A DNA stretch of 64,000 bases from JAPLST01 sp964397565 (GTDB lineage Bacteria > Auribacterota > UBA3054 > JAPLST01): the NCBI GenBank assembly GCA_964397565.1, contig CAYNJC010000012.1, positions 1 through 64,000 on the forward strand, in the 5' to 3' direction. The notes beneath the pieces are model-generated. The model was not told where the DNA came from. It did no database searches and saw nothing but the letters and a program-made list of their open reading frames with translations. Below, one piece after another: positions 25,354 to 34,232 of this stretch; within the stretch, counting starts at the first letter, position 1; every line of letters starts with the position of its first letter. Made by a program: the position numbers and the translations under genes.

Positions 25354-26598
25354 ATGATGCGCACGACCTGCCGACTATCTGGTAAGGCATTGCAGCCGGT
25401 GATTGACCTCGGGGACTTGTATGTCTCTAATTTCTACCCGCAGCGCGATGAGCGTGCGCCGCGGGCGCCCTTGCGCCTGGGGATCGGCGCAGAATCCGGC
25501 TTGCTGCAACTCATGGACTCAATTGAGCGCGCGCCACTTTATCGCCAGTATTGGTACCGCTCAGGCACCAATCAAACGATGTGCCGGCAATTGAGTGCCG
25601 TCGTGGATGGCGTTTTGGAGTGGATCCGCCCACGCCGCGGGGATGTGATCCTCGACATTGGCTGCAACGACGGCACGCTGCTGGCTTGCTATCCCGCCGC
25701 ACTCGAGCTGGTCAAAGTGGGCATCGACCCCGCGGAAAACCTCGCGGCGGAAGCGCAAAAGCATTGTCAGTTTCACGCCGCCTCGTTTTTCACCAAGGAT
25801 GCGTTTATGTCGCTGACCGGCGGGCGGAAAGCTCGCATCATCACCAGCATCGCGATGTTCTATGGTCTTGAAGATCCCCATCGCTTTGTCGCCGACGTGC
25901 ACGACTGCCTGGAGGATGACGGCCTCTGGGTTCTGCAACTCAGCTACACCCCGTTGATGATCATCCAGAACGCATTCGACAACATCTGCCATGAACACCT
26001 TGAGTACTACACCCTGATTTCCTTGCAGTATTTGCTGGAACGCCACGGGCTTAAGGTGCTGGATGTCGAGTTTAACGATGTCAACGCCGGCAGCTTCCGG
26101 GTCGTCATTACCAAGGAAGGCAACCCCCTCAACGATGCGCCGGTGTTCTTACGCGACATCGGGCAATATCGCTATCGTTCAACTTTGACGTACGAACGCG
26201 AGCTGCAATTGGACAACCCCGGCGTCTATCAAGACTACATGAAGCGCTTGCACGTGCTCAAGCAGTCAACCTTGGATTTATTGGGCGATTTGCGGCGCAA
26301 AGGCAAGAAAGTCATGGGCTACGGGGCCAGCACCAAAGGCAACACCCTGCTGCAGTTTTACGGACTGGGGCCGGATATGATTGAAGGCATTGCCGAGCGC
26401 CAGCCGCAAAAATACGGCTTGCTCACAGCGGGATCCTGGATCCCGATCGTGAGCGAAGATGACATGCGGCGCCGCAAACCGGATTATCTGCTGGTGCTGC
26501 CGTGGCACTTCATGAATGAGTTTATCGCCCGGGAGCAGCCGTTTATTCGCGGCGGCGGGCACTTCATCATTCCGTTGCCGGAGCTTCAGGTTATCTGA
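25354..26598 (+). CDS. NDP-hexose C-methyltransferase-like protein lacking zinc cysteines
   Basis: 414 residues in the three-part layout of sugar C-methyltransferases (TylC3/NovU type). An N-terminal Methyltransf_13-like part contains IDLGDLYVSNFYP and YRQYWYRSGTNQTM. The SAM domain has VILDIGCNDGTLL (~97-109). The C-terminal Methyltransf_14 part contains VMGYGASTKGNTLL. The family normally binds zinc through CxxC pairs at the N terminus; here CRLSG keeps one Cys and the second pair is replaced by GIGAESGLLQL. The enzyme methylates a deoxysugar carbon or a related substrate. GAGGA precedes the ATG; operon with the GT4. Confidence 0.82.
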   Translation: MMRTTCRLSGKALQPVIDLGDLYVSNFYPQRDERAPRAPLRLGIGAESGLLQLMDSIERAPLYRQYWYRSGTNQTMCRQLSAVVDGVLEWIRPRRGDVILDIGCNDGTLLACYPAALELVKVGIDPAENLAAEAQKHCQFHAASFFTKDAFMSLTGGRKARIITSIAMFYGLEDPHRFVADVHDCLEDDGLWVLQLSYTPLMIIQNAFDNICHEHLEYYTLISLQYLLERHGLKVLDVEFNDVNAGSFRVVITKEGNPLNDAPVFLRDIGQYRYRSTLTYERELQLDNPGVYQDYMKRLHVLKQSTLDLLGDLRRKGKKVMGYGASTKGNTLLQFYGLGPDMIEGIAERQPQKYGLLTAGSWIPIVSEDDMRRRKPDYLLVLPWHFMNEFIAREQPFIRGGGHFIIPLPELQVI

Positions 26599-26619
26599 CG
26601 GTGCCCCGGGTCGGCTTGG

Positions 26620-27288
26620 TCACGCGAGCGGGCCTAACCAGCCAACCGCCAACGCGTTGGCAAACGGATACGGCGCATTGAACGTGGCGGCGCGCACTGC
26701 CGCGTAGGGCGCTTCAATCCATGTGTTCGCCCAGGACACGCGCCGCAGGAACAACATTTTCCCGGCCGCCAGTTCTCCGGCCGCGAGCAAACGATCAAAC
26801 ACCGCATTATAGCCCAGCGGCACGGTAAAGAATAAAACGCCCTGCGGCTTCAGCAAGCGGCGCAGATGCGCGATGGTGCGCATCAGTTTGGCGTCATCCC
26901 GCGGTTCTTCATCCCAGCCTACATGTTCGAACGTCGAAATACTCACAATCAAATCATACTGTTTGCCGGTCTCAACCGTTTCCGCATCGGCGCGCATCAA
27001 TCCCGGATACGTTGATTTTTCATACTTGTCCACGACGTCATGGTGAACCACGCCATAATGCGACAGCACATTGCCCACTTCCAGCACTGCGCCGGCACCC
27101 GCGCACGATTGCACGACTTGCCACGCGATTGGTATTTCAACACGCCGTTCGTTGAACGCGGTGAAATTGTACCAATGCGTGAAGTAGTGGTAGGACTGCC
27201 CGTCGCAACAAAACTCGCGCGGACCAGCACAGATACGGGTCAGCAGCCAGCCAAGCGCCCCGCGCACATACTGTAACTTGCAGCTCAT
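26620..27288 (-). CDS. SAM-dependent methyltransferase
   Basis: 222 residues. Motif I is VLEVGNVLSHYG, then YDLIVSISTFEHVGWDE and LKPQGVLFFTVPLGYN, all typical of class I methyltransferases of the Methyltransf_11/23 type. Many such proteins with a short Cys-containing N terminus sit in polysaccharide clusters, where they methylate sugars or polyprenyl-linked glycans. The start at 27288 overlaps the stop of the GT2 upstream (ATGA). The gene ends 21 bp from the convergent C-methyltransferase-like gene. Confidence 0.78.
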   Translation of the reverse strand: MSCKLQYVRGALGWLLTRICAGPREFCCDGQSYHYFTHWYNFTAFNERRVEIPIAWQVVQSCAGAGAVLEVGNVLSHYGVVHHDVVDKYEKSTYPGLMRADAETVETGKQYDLIVSISTFEHVGWDEEPRDDAKLMRTIAHLRRLLKPQGVLFFTVPLGYNAVFDRLLAAGELAAGKMLFLRRVSWANTWIEAPYAAVRAATFNAPYPFANALAVGWLGPLA

Positions 27289-28226
27289 GCCGCAGTGCGG
27301 ATCACTTGTTTCACCACATACAACGGCCGCCCTTTCACTTCCTCGAATATCCGTCCAACATATTCGCCAATCATGCCGAGGAAAAAGAGCTGGACACCGC
27401 CGAGAAACAGCATCGCGACAAATTGTGACGTCCAGCCCGGCAGCAAGCCCGGCAACTGCAACAAGCGCGCAATCACGCTCCAGACCATCATGCCCAGACT
27501 GGCAAGCGAAACGGCAAAGCCAATCCACGTCGCCACTTTCAACGGCAGCGCCGAGAATGACGTGATCGCATCCCAGGCAAACTTGATCATTTTGCGATAG
27601 GGATACTTGGTCTCGCCATGCGCGCGGCTGGCGCGCTCATACAGCACGCCGGTTTGTTTGAAGCCGACCCAGCTCACCATGCCGCGCAGAAAGCGCGCAT
27701 GCTCCGGCATGCGCTTGACGGCCTCGACCACCGGGCGCGTCATCAAGCGAAAATCGCCGGTGTCGAGCGGGATCTCAATGTTGGTCATGGCGCGCAGCAT
27801 GCGGTAGAACAGTTTCGCCGTTATTTTTTTCATGAAGGTCTCGCCAACCCGCGCCGCGCGCATGCCATACACCACGTCAAAACCCTGCTCCCACACTTTC
27901 AGCATTTCGGCGATCACTTCCGGCGGATCCTGCAGGTCCGCGTCAATCAAGACAATTGCGGCGCCAGTGGCCTGGTCGAGACCCGCGGTTGTCGCTGCCT
28001 GATGCCCGAAATTGCGCGACAGCATGACCCCGACCACCCGCGCATCCGTGTGTGCCAACTGCGTGATCGTCGCTTCCGTTCCGTCATGACTGCCGTCATT
28101 GACCAATACCAGTTCGAGCGTGTACGGCAGCGCCGCAAATACCGCGCTCACCCGCGCATGCAGCAGCGGCACATTCGCTTCCTCATTGAAGCACGGGACC
28201 ACAACGCTGATCGTCTTTGAACTCAT
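27285..28226 (-). CDS. GtrB/ArnC-like polyprenyl-phosphate glycosyltransferase
   Basis: 313 residues. GT2 domain: SVVVPCFNEEANVPLL, LVLVNDGSHDGT, LSRNFGHQAATTAGLDQA, the metal site IDADLQDPPE, and TGDFRLM. Two C-terminal membrane helices follow (~225-250 and ~262-288), ending in a GEYVGRIFEEVKGRPLYVV tail. This is the bactoprenol-phosphate glucosyl- or undecaprenyl-phosphate-aminoarabinose-transferase family, which makes polyprenyl-linked sugars for GT-C enzymes. No Shine-Dalgarno is seen; the promoter at 28233-28261 puts the -10 only 6 nt before the ATG, so the mRNA is probably leaderless. Confidence 0.88.
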   Translation of the reverse strand: MSSKTISVVVPCFNEEANVPLLHARVSAVFAALPYTLELVLVNDGSHDGTEATITQLAHTDARVVGVMLSRNFGHQAATTAGLDQATGAAIVLIDADLQDPPEVIAEMLKVWEQGFDVVYGMRAARVGETFMKKITAKLFYRMLRAMTNIEIPLDTGDFRLMTRPVVEAVKRMPEHARFLRGMVSWVGFKQTGVLYERASRAHGETKYPYRKMIKFAWDAITSFSALPLKVATWIGFAVSLASLGMMVWSVIARLLQLPGLLPGWTSQFVAMLFLGGVQLFFLGMIGEYVGRIFEEVKGRPLYVVKQVIRTAA

Positions 28227-28232
28227 ACCGCA

Positions 28233-28261
28233 ATTCTACCTAATCTACCCTGGATATGCAA
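28233..28261 (-). promoter_or_regulatory. Promoter giving a leaderless gtrB-like mRNA
   Basis: Minus strand: TTGCAT, 17 bp, TAGAAT, then six bases and the ATG at 28226. Transcription would start at or next to the A of the ATG. Confidence 0.65.
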
Positions 28262-28409
28262 CACATCAGCGTTACATTGTCGTGCGGCACGCCAGTTTAT
28301 GACGCTGCCGTCGGCCGTGTCAAGCGTGCCCGTAGCTGGCACGGCGGTTGCCGGGTGCCGGGTCTGGTTGCAGACACCGACGCACCGATCATCGGCCACT
28401 GGCCACTGA

Positions 28410-30314
28410 TCACCGGGCCGCAGGCCGCTGCATGAAAACGCCTGGCTGGGTCGGCATCGCGCCGGCGAATTTGTACACCAGCTTGGTTTTGTAGGTATGC
28501 TTGCGCTTGTTGTAGCGCTCGGTGTACGTGATTGTTGCCGTGGGACTCTTGTAGGTATACACCTTGCCGTTCTTGGTCACCAATTCGAACGGCCCACTGA
28601 CGATCTCACGCGAGCTGACATTGATAATCGCCAGTGCCCAACTGCTGTTGAGCAACGTGCTCCATGGGCCGGGTAGTTGCTTGCAGATCAGCGTGTCCTT
28701 CTTCTTCGTATCGCGCATCACCCAGGTCTTTTTGTCGGCGAAATTGGCCGCCAGCAGGGCATAGCCGGGCGTGGAGCCACACCATGCACCCGCCGCAACG
28801 TCGCTTTCTGCACGCACCCAATAATAGTAGACAATACCGGGCACGGCCGTGCTGTCGGTGTAGTTCGTGATTGTGATATCTGTGGCGATTGCCGTCGCCA
28901 GATTGGTCAACGGACTGTCGGCGCGGTAGACACGATACTTCGTCGCGCCCTCGACGGCTGCCCATGTGATGCCAACCACATTGGTACATTCTCCAAGAGA
29001 GGCCGCAATACTGGTTGAAGGCGCCAGTTGGCGATAGCCGCTGTCCGGCGCACTGGCATCGCCTTCAACGCCGTTCTGCTGCGCGATCACCCAGTAGAAG
29101 TGCAGCAGGCCTGGTGCAACAGTTGCATCATTACAGACTGTGCTCGAGACGGCGACAGCGATGGTTGCGGCGCTGGCACTGTCGTTCGTCATGGCGCGCA
29201 GGATGCGGTAGGATGCTGCGCCGGGCGCGGCCAGCCAGGCCAGTGCGACCTTGCCGGTGAACGTGCCGTCAGAGGCCGAAAGCCCGGTTGGCGTGGCGGC
29301 CTTGCGCGTGATGATGACGTGGTCACTTGTCAACACATCAAGTGCATTTGTGCCATACACATGTATGGTATTGGCGCCGACTTCAAGACCGATTTCAGGC
29401 GTGGTCCAGGCCTGTTCAGCAGGAAACGAATAGACAAGACTATTGGCGGCATTTGAGGCCCACAGCATGCCGATGGCGCCTGCGTTTGTGCCGGCAATCA
29501 TGACCGTGGTCAGATCATAGGAAACAAGCGCAGCCGCCGATGTTATGAACATGCCGCCAGGCAACGCTCTGTAAAGCGCCCACATCTCATTGCTGGTCAG
29601 CGCTTGGTTGAAAAAGTACACGTCGTCGATACAACCGTTGAAGTACCTGCTCCACCCCGCATGGCGGCCTATGTACATGTTGCTGGCCGAACCGGGCATC
29701 GCGAAATTGTCCGTGGTTTGCGCAACTTGGACTCCGTCAACAAAGAGCGTGTATTGATTGCTGTTGCGAATCCCGGTAAGCATATGCCAGACAGCATCTG
29801 CCACATTGGAGGCGCCCTTGACATCAACGCGATGGTAATCTGCATCCACACAGAGATCAGCACGGCCACCGTCGGTCATGAGCGTGCACCAGCCCATGTT
29901 GTAGTTTTCGAGTTGTCTGCGCGTTACAATCACATGATCACTGCCCGCATACGTGGTCTTGATCCAGGCGCTTTGGGTGTAGGCATTGGGATTGTTGGAG
30001 AGGCCGGCACTGCCGATATTGATGTACGCACTCACCCCGTTGAACTGCATCGCGCCATTGGCATTACCCCAGCGATCAGTTGCATTCTGGGTGTTGTAGG
30101 CGATGCCGTTGTTGCCATTGCCACTCATATCTTGAGCAGTGCCATCCAAGGGATAATACGCCGTGAGACCGGCCGCAACTCCGGCTTTGGAGTCACTGCA
30201 CAACACCAGCACGATACTTAGCAGTACAGCGAACAATGTTGCGCTGTTCGGGCATTGCAGATGCACGCCCGACTTGGCCGGCATGGTGCGGTGATCGCAA
30301 GAATTCGCCTGCAT
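28410..30314 (-). CDS. Secreted LamG-domain protein with fibronectin-III-like domains
   Basis: 634 residues. The Shine-Dalgarno AGGAGG lies 7 nt before the ATG at 30314, which fixes the start; sequence upstream of it is promoter. A signal segment (LFAVLLSIVLVL) ends near residue 43. Residues ~48-250 form a LamG/concanavalin-like domain (YYPLDGTAQDMSGNGNNG, MQFNG, TQSAWIKT, IDDVYFFNQALTSNEMWALY). Two FN3-like modules follow (GKVALAWLAAPGAASYRILRA; VVGITWAAVEGATKYRVYRA), then a basic beta-rich C terminus (~540-634) not recognised. It probably binds an extracellular glycan. No PEP-CTERM tail. Confidence 0.83.
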   Translation of the reverse strand: MQANSCDHRTMPAKSGVHLQCPNSATLFAVLLSIVLVLCSDSKAGVAAGLTAYYPLDGTAQDMSGNGNNGIAYNTQNATDRWGNANGAMQFNGVSAYINIGSAGLSNNPNAYTQSAWIKTTYAGSDHVIVTRRQLENYNMGWCTLMTDGGRADLCVDADYHRVDVKGASNVADAVWHMLTGIRNSNQYTLFVDGVQVAQTTDNFAMPGSASNMYIGRHAGWSRYFNGCIDDVYFFNQALTSNEMWALYRALPGGMFITSAAALVSYDLTTVMIAGTNAGAIGMLWASNAANSLVYSFPAEQAWTTPEIGLEVGANTIHVYGTNALDVLTSDHVIITRKAATPTGLSASDGTFTGKVALAWLAAPGAASYRILRAMTNDSASAATIAVAVSSTVCNDATVAPGLLHFYWVIAQQNGVEGDASAPDSGYRQLAPSTSIAASLGECTNVVGITWAAVEGATKYRVYRADSPLTNLATAIATDITITNYTDSTAVPGIVYYYWVRAESDVAAGAWCGSTPGYALLAANFADKKTWVMRDTKKKDTLICKQLPGPWSTLLNSSWALAIINVSSREIVSGPFELVTKNGKVYTYKSPTATITYTERYNKRKHTYKTKLVYKFAGAMPTQPGVFMQRPAAR

Positions 30315-30363
30315 GTGTTCGCCTCCTAGAAGATCATGATGGATTGCAGTCAACCCTGTCGCT

Positions 30364-30392
30364 ATGGTACCACGAATGTCGCACAATGTCAA
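30364..30392 (-). promoter_or_regulatory. Promoter of the LamG gene
   Basis: Minus strand: TTGACA, 17 bp, TACCAT; the -10 is about 50 nt before the ATG at 30314. Confidence 0.6.
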
Positions 30393-30531
30393 GTGGTATC
30401 GACTAAGCAGCGCCGCGTTTAGTGGGCACCGTCGGTCGATCCAATCCCGCCCGCCCTCTTTCTTTTTTCCAGGGGTTTCCCTATAATACACCAGTTGTAC
30501 GGTTTTGTTTTAATGGTACCGGGTTCTGCCG

Positions 30532-31584
30532 ATGAAAAAAGTGCTGGTTGAACAATTGCGCGATGGCCAGGCCATCAATGATTTTTTCCTGGTCGCCGAG
30601 TGCGAGCGCAAGAGCACGCGCGATAATCGCATGTTCCTTTCGGTCGTCCTGGCCGACGAGTCCGGGCGCGTCAACGCAGTTGTGTGGGACGGCGCCGAAC
30701 GGCTCGCTGGCGTGCTCGCGCCCGGCGCGATCGTGCGCGTGGACGGGGCCTGTGCCAACTACAAAGGCGATCTGCAAGTCAAAATCAGCGACGCGCGCGC
30801 TGTGCGCGTCACCGATAAAATTGACCCGGCCGACTTTCAGGCCAAAACCCCGTTCGATATCGAACGCCTCTTCCGCGACCTGCTCGAATGCAAAAACAGC
30901 GTCAGTGATGCGGCCCTGCGCGCGCTGTTGGATGCCATCTTTAACGAGCCGGAATTCACCAGCATGTTCAAACAACATCCGGCCGCGCGCCGCATGCATC
31001 ACGCCTATGTCGGCGGTTTGCTCGAACACACGCTCAGCGTCACCCAGGCCGGCCTGCGCCTGGCCGAGCACTATCCGTATCTCAATCGCGACCTGCTCGT
31101 CACCGGCGCGCTACTGCACGATGTCGGCAAGTTGAAGGAACTCTCGGCCGGCTTGGCCACCGAATACACGCCGCAAGGCCAGCTAGTCGGCCATCTGACG
31201 ATCGGCAGCGAATGGGTCGGGCGGGTCGCTGCCAAGCTCGGCACGCTCCCGGATGAGCTGCTCTGGCAGGTGCAGCACATGCTGCTCAGTCATCACGGTC
31301 AACTCGAATTCGGCTCGCCGGTCGTGCCGGTGACGCTGGAAGCGTTGGCGTTGCATGCGCTCGACATGCTCGACGCCCAACTGTTCCAAGCCCGCAATGC
31401 CATCGAGACGGACACGGATGACCGCACCGATTTCACCAAGAAAGTGTTCGGCCTTGATCGCAGTATTTACAAACGCGTCTATGCCGCCCAGCCGGCTGGC
31501 AGCACGCCCGCGCCGCTCGGCAAAATGCCGACCGTGCGTGCCCTCGATCTGCCCTCGCAGCCCCAGCAGGAGAGCTTGCTGTGA
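30532..31584 (+). CDS. YhaM-like 3'-5' exoribonuclease (OB fold plus HD domain)
   Basis: 350 residues. The N-terminal OB-fold nucleic-acid-binding part (~15-95) contains FLSVVLADESGRVNAVVWDGAE and VRVDGACANYKGDLQVKI. The HD phosphohydrolase domain (~155-300) contains HHAYVGGLLEHTLSV, the metal pair ALLHDVGKLKEL and MLLSHHGQLEFG. This combination is the YhaM/CBF1 family of metal-dependent RNA and single-stranded DNA exonucleases. TATAAT (30482-30487) lies 45 nt upstream without a convincing -35. The next gene follows after a 60-nt degenerate repeat tract. Confidence 0.86.
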   Translation: MKKVLVEQLRDGQAINDFFLVAECERKSTRDNRMFLSVVLADESGRVNAVVWDGAERLAGVLAPGAIVRVDGACANYKGDLQVKISDARAVRVTDKIDPADFQAKTPFDIERLFRDLLECKNSVSDAALRALLDAIFNEPEFTSMFKQHPAARRMHHAYVGGLLEHTLSVTQAGLRLAEHYPYLNRDLLVTGALLHDVGKLKELSAGLATEYTPQGQLVGHLTIGSEWVGRVAAKLGTLPDELLWQVQHMLLSHHGQLEFGSPVVPVTLEALALHALDMLDAQLFQARNAIETDTDDRTDFTKKVFGLDRSIYKRVYAAQPAGSTPAPLGKMPTVRALDLPSQPQQESLL

Positions 31585-31645
31585 AACTTGAAACTCGAAA
31601 CTTGAAACTTGGTCCTTGAAAACTGAAAACCGAAAACTGAAAACC
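31582..31645. repeat. Degenerate GAAACTTGAAACT tract
   Basis: About eight imperfect 7-8-mers (GAAACTT, GAAAACT, GAAAACC) fill the gap between the HD nuclease and aminotransferase genes. An in-frame ATG inside it (31616) would give an artificial Lys/Thr-rich extension to the aminotransferase. Confidence 0.75.
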
Positions 31646-32749
31646 ATGCTGCTTGCCGACCGTCTGAAACTGATTGACGCCTCGGGCATTCGCAAGGTCT
31701 TTGACCTCGCTGCCACGATGAAGGACCCGATCGACCTTAGTATTGGCCAGCCCCATTTTGATGTGCCGGATCCGCTGAAAGCGCTCGCCATGCAAGCCAT
31801 TGACGAAGGCTTTAACCGCTACACCATGACCCAAGGTATTCCTGAATTGCGGGCGGGCGTCTTGGGCCAGTTGCGCGCCGCCGGTCGCGTGCCAGCCGAC
31901 GATGCACTGGATGTCACAATCACCGCCGGCACATCCGGCGGCCTGCTGTTGGCGATCTTGGCACTGGTCAATCCCGGCGATGAAGTCCTGTTGGCCGACC
32001 CCTATTTTGTGATGTACAAGCATTTGGTGAACTTGATCGGCGCAACCCCGGTGTTCATCGACACCTATCCAGATTTCACGCTGACGGCTGAGCGCGTGCG
32101 GCACGCGCTAACCCCGCGCAGCAAGATGCTGATTGTGAATTCGCCCAGCAATCCGACCGGCGTCGTCCTGCCGCCCGACGTGCTGCGCGGGATTGCCGAG
32201 GTCTGCAACGCCCACGGCATCTGGGTTTTGTCCGACGAGATCTACAGTGCCTTCTGTTACGACGCGCCGTTTTGCAGTATCTTTCCGCTGCTAGAACGCG
32301 GCCTGTTGCTCGATGGATTCTCCAAATCGCATGCGATGACCGGCTGGCGCGTCGGCTATGCCGTCGGCCCGCGCGCCGTGATCCAGGAAATGAACAAAGT
32401 GCAGCAATACACCTTTGTCTGTGCGCCCAGCATGGCGCAGAAAGCGGCCGTTGCCGCACTCGACCATGACATGCAAACGCAGATGGCCGCCTATCGCCGC
32501 AAACGCGACATGGTCTACGAAAGTTTGCGCGCACAGTATGAACTCGGCAAGCCCGGCGGCGCCTTCTACGCCTTTGTGCGCGCGCCCGGCGACAACGCCA
32601 GCGCGTTTGTGCAGCGCGCCATTGCGCATAATTTGTTGGTCATTCCCGGTTCGGTGTTTTCCGAACGCGACACGCATTTCCGCCTTGCCTATACCGCCAG
32701 CGACGAGACCATTCAACGCGGCCTTGCGGTATTGCACGAACTGGCATAG
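31646..32749 (+). CDS. PLP-dependent aminotransferase, class I/II
   Basis: 367 residues from ATG 31646, the first codon after the repeat tract. Fold-type I motifs: LSIGQPHFDVPDPL, YTMTQGIPELR, TAGTSGGLLLAI, NSPSNPTGVV, WVLSDEIYSAFCY, and the PLP lysine in DGFSKSHAMTGWRVGY (K227). The C-terminal Arg region is THFRLAYTAS. It resembles aspartate/aromatic aminotransferases of the AspB type, which transfer amino groups to 2-oxoglutarate. The precise substrate cannot be told. It may be co-transcribed with the nuclease upstream. Confidence 0.87.
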   Translation: MLLADRLKLIDASGIRKVFDLAATMKDPIDLSIGQPHFDVPDPLKALAMQAIDEGFNRYTMTQGIPELRAGVLGQLRAAGRVPADDALDVTITAGTSGGLLLAILALVNPGDEVLLADPYFVMYKHLVNLIGATPVFIDTYPDFTLTAERVRHALTPRSKMLIVNSPSNPTGVVLPPDVLRGIAEVCNAHGIWVLSDEIYSAFCYDAPFCSIFPLLERGLLLDGFSKSHAMTGWRVGYAVGPRAVIQEMNKVQQYTFVCAPSMAQKAAVAALDHDMQTQMAAYRRKRDMVYESLRAQYELGKPGGAFYAFVRAPGDNASAFVQRAIAHNLLVIPGSVFSERDTHFRLAYTASDETIQRGLAVLHELA

Positions 32750-32980
32750 GCGCGGCGCGGCGGTTGCTCCCTTGCTCGGTATTCAGGGTGCAGGGTGCAG
32801 CGGCATATCGAATGTCCAATCCCGCCTTTGACGGGACTCCGAGCAGCAAGAAATGTCCAATATCCACGTTGAGTAGTGCCTCTTCACATTCTTTCCTTCA
32901 TCATTGGTAATTCCTTGTTCGATATTGGATATGCATCAGCGTGCAGGGTTCAGGGCAGCAGATTCGCGGCACCGATGCGC
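32750..32980. repeat. Intergenic repeats, no gene
   Basis: Holds GGTGCAGGGTGCAG-like repeats, a CCCGCC-TTTGACGGGACTCC hairpin followed by GAGCAG (about 32821-32846), and ATGTCCAATATCCAC paired with an inverted GATATTGGATAT about 70 bp away. Confidence 0.6.
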
Positions 32981-33009
32981 TTGACCCTTGCCCATTCTTA
33001 CTGTATACT
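32981..33009 (+). promoter_or_regulatory. Promoter giving a leaderless mtfA mRNA
   Basis: TTGACC (32981-32986), 17 bp, TATACT (33004-33009), then six bases and ATG at 33016. The predicted transcription start coincides with the start codon. Confidence 0.75.
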
Positions 33010-33015
33010 CGCAGA

Positions 33016-33846
33016 ATGATAGTATTCATTACAGCGGTCGTGGTCGGTGTGGGAGTGCTGCTGCTGGGCGTGGCGCTGGCACGCCAGCGCCGGCGGCGCC
33101 GGGCGGTGGCCGCGCCGTTTCCGCAACCATGGTGCGCCATTCTGCGGCGCGAGGTTTATCTCTACCAGCACCTGCCGGACACGCTCAAAGAGCAATTGCA
33201 CAACGATATCAAACTATTTTTGGCGGAGAAAACGTTTGAAGGCTGCGGCGGTTTGACCATCACCGACGAGATGAAAGTCATCATTGCCGCGGAAGCGTGC
33301 TTGCTGTTGCTGAACCGCCCGGTGCGCATGTTCCCGCATGCGCGCGCTATTTTGGTCTATCCCCATCCCTACGTGGCCGATACGGTCGTGCCCTTGGGCA
33401 CGCACTACACCACACAGCCGAGCGTACGGGCGGGCGAGTCATGGCAAGGCGGCGATGTGGTGCTGGCCTGGGATTATGTGGCGCGCGAGGCGGCCTCGCC
33501 GGCCGACGGACAGAATGTCGTGCTGCATGAATTCGCGCATCAACTCGATCAGGAAGACGGGCACGCCGACGGCGCGCCGCGGCTCGAGTCGCGCTCGCGT
33601 TATGCCGCCTGGGCACGGGTCTTCAGCGCCGAGTACCAGCAGTTGCTGCATGACATCGCACATCATCGCCCGCATGTGCTGGACGAGTATGGCGCGACGA
33701 ATCCGGCCGAATTCTTTGCCGTGGCGACAGAAGCGTTTTTCGAGCGGCCAGGTGCGTTGCACAAGCGCGACCCGCTGCTGTACGAACAGTTGCAGCAGTA
33801 TTACCAACTCGATCCGGTCGCTTGGAGCACCGCGCCGGTGACCTGA
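33016..33846 (+). CDS. mtfA: MtfA-type zinc metallopeptidase
   Basis: 276 residues. An N-terminal membrane helix (~1-22) is followed by an Arg cluster. The zinc motif is H171-E172-FA-H175 (LHEFAHQLDQEDG), and NPAEFFAVATEAFFERP provides the third ligand (about E232). This is the MtfA (formerly YeeI) family, which in E. coli is a soluble peptidase that binds Mlc; the membrane anchor is a variant seen in other phyla. The start at 33016 is set by the promoter immediately upstream; the longer frame would begin inside it. Confidence 0.85.
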   Translation: MIVFITAVVVGVGVLLLGVALARQRRRRRAVAAPFPQPWCAILRREVYLYQHLPDTLKEQLHNDIKLFLAEKTFEGCGGLTITDEMKVIIAAEACLLLLNRPVRMFPHARAILVYPHPYVADTVVPLGTHYTTQPSVRAGESWQGGDVVLAWDYVAREAASPADGQNVVLHEFAHQLDQEDGHADGAPRLESRSRYAAWARVFSAEYQQLLHDIAHHRPHVLDEYGATNPAEFFAVATEAFFERPGALHKRDPLLYEQLQQYYQLDPVAWSTAPVT

Positions 33847-34157
33847 CCGACACGTGTTTTGCTTTTTTGGCCCGAATGAAGTACTGCATTTTCGCTATAA
33901 GGTAAAGCCCTGCGAAGGGCGGCGACACGCTGTATGGTAGCCGTCCGCGCTGAGGGCGGCCGCTGTTCTGCCGCGGCCATCCGTGCCGTTGGCGGGATCC
34001 ACGCCGATGGCGGGATCCACGCCGATGACGGGACTCCAAGCAGCTCCCCAACCAGCTCCAAGCAGACACCCGCGGCTACGCGGAAAGGCGCGGCAGTATC
34101 TGGCGCAGTGGCGTACCACGTCCACAGCGCGGAATTTCAGAAGGAAATACCCCGCCC
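33847..34157. repeat. Intergenic repeat block
   Basis: A T-rich stretch just after mtfA (about 33850-33867) may help termination but lacks a strong stem. At 33985-34050, GGCGGGATCCACGCCGAT is repeated in tandem and ends in GACGGGACTCCAAGCAG, a member of the dispersed hairpin family. No gene seen. Confidence 0.6.
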
Positions 34158-34186
34158 TTGACACCGCCCGCGAAAAGTAGTATACT
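34158..34186 (+). promoter_or_regulatory. Promoter of the PEP-CTERM protein gene
   Basis: A perfect TTGACA (34158-34163), 17 bp and TATACT (34181-34186), 46 nt before the ATG at 34233. Confidence 0.78.
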
Positions 34187-34232
34187 GGAGTATTAATTCT
34201 TATTTGCCATCACACACCCCTTGGAGATGAAG

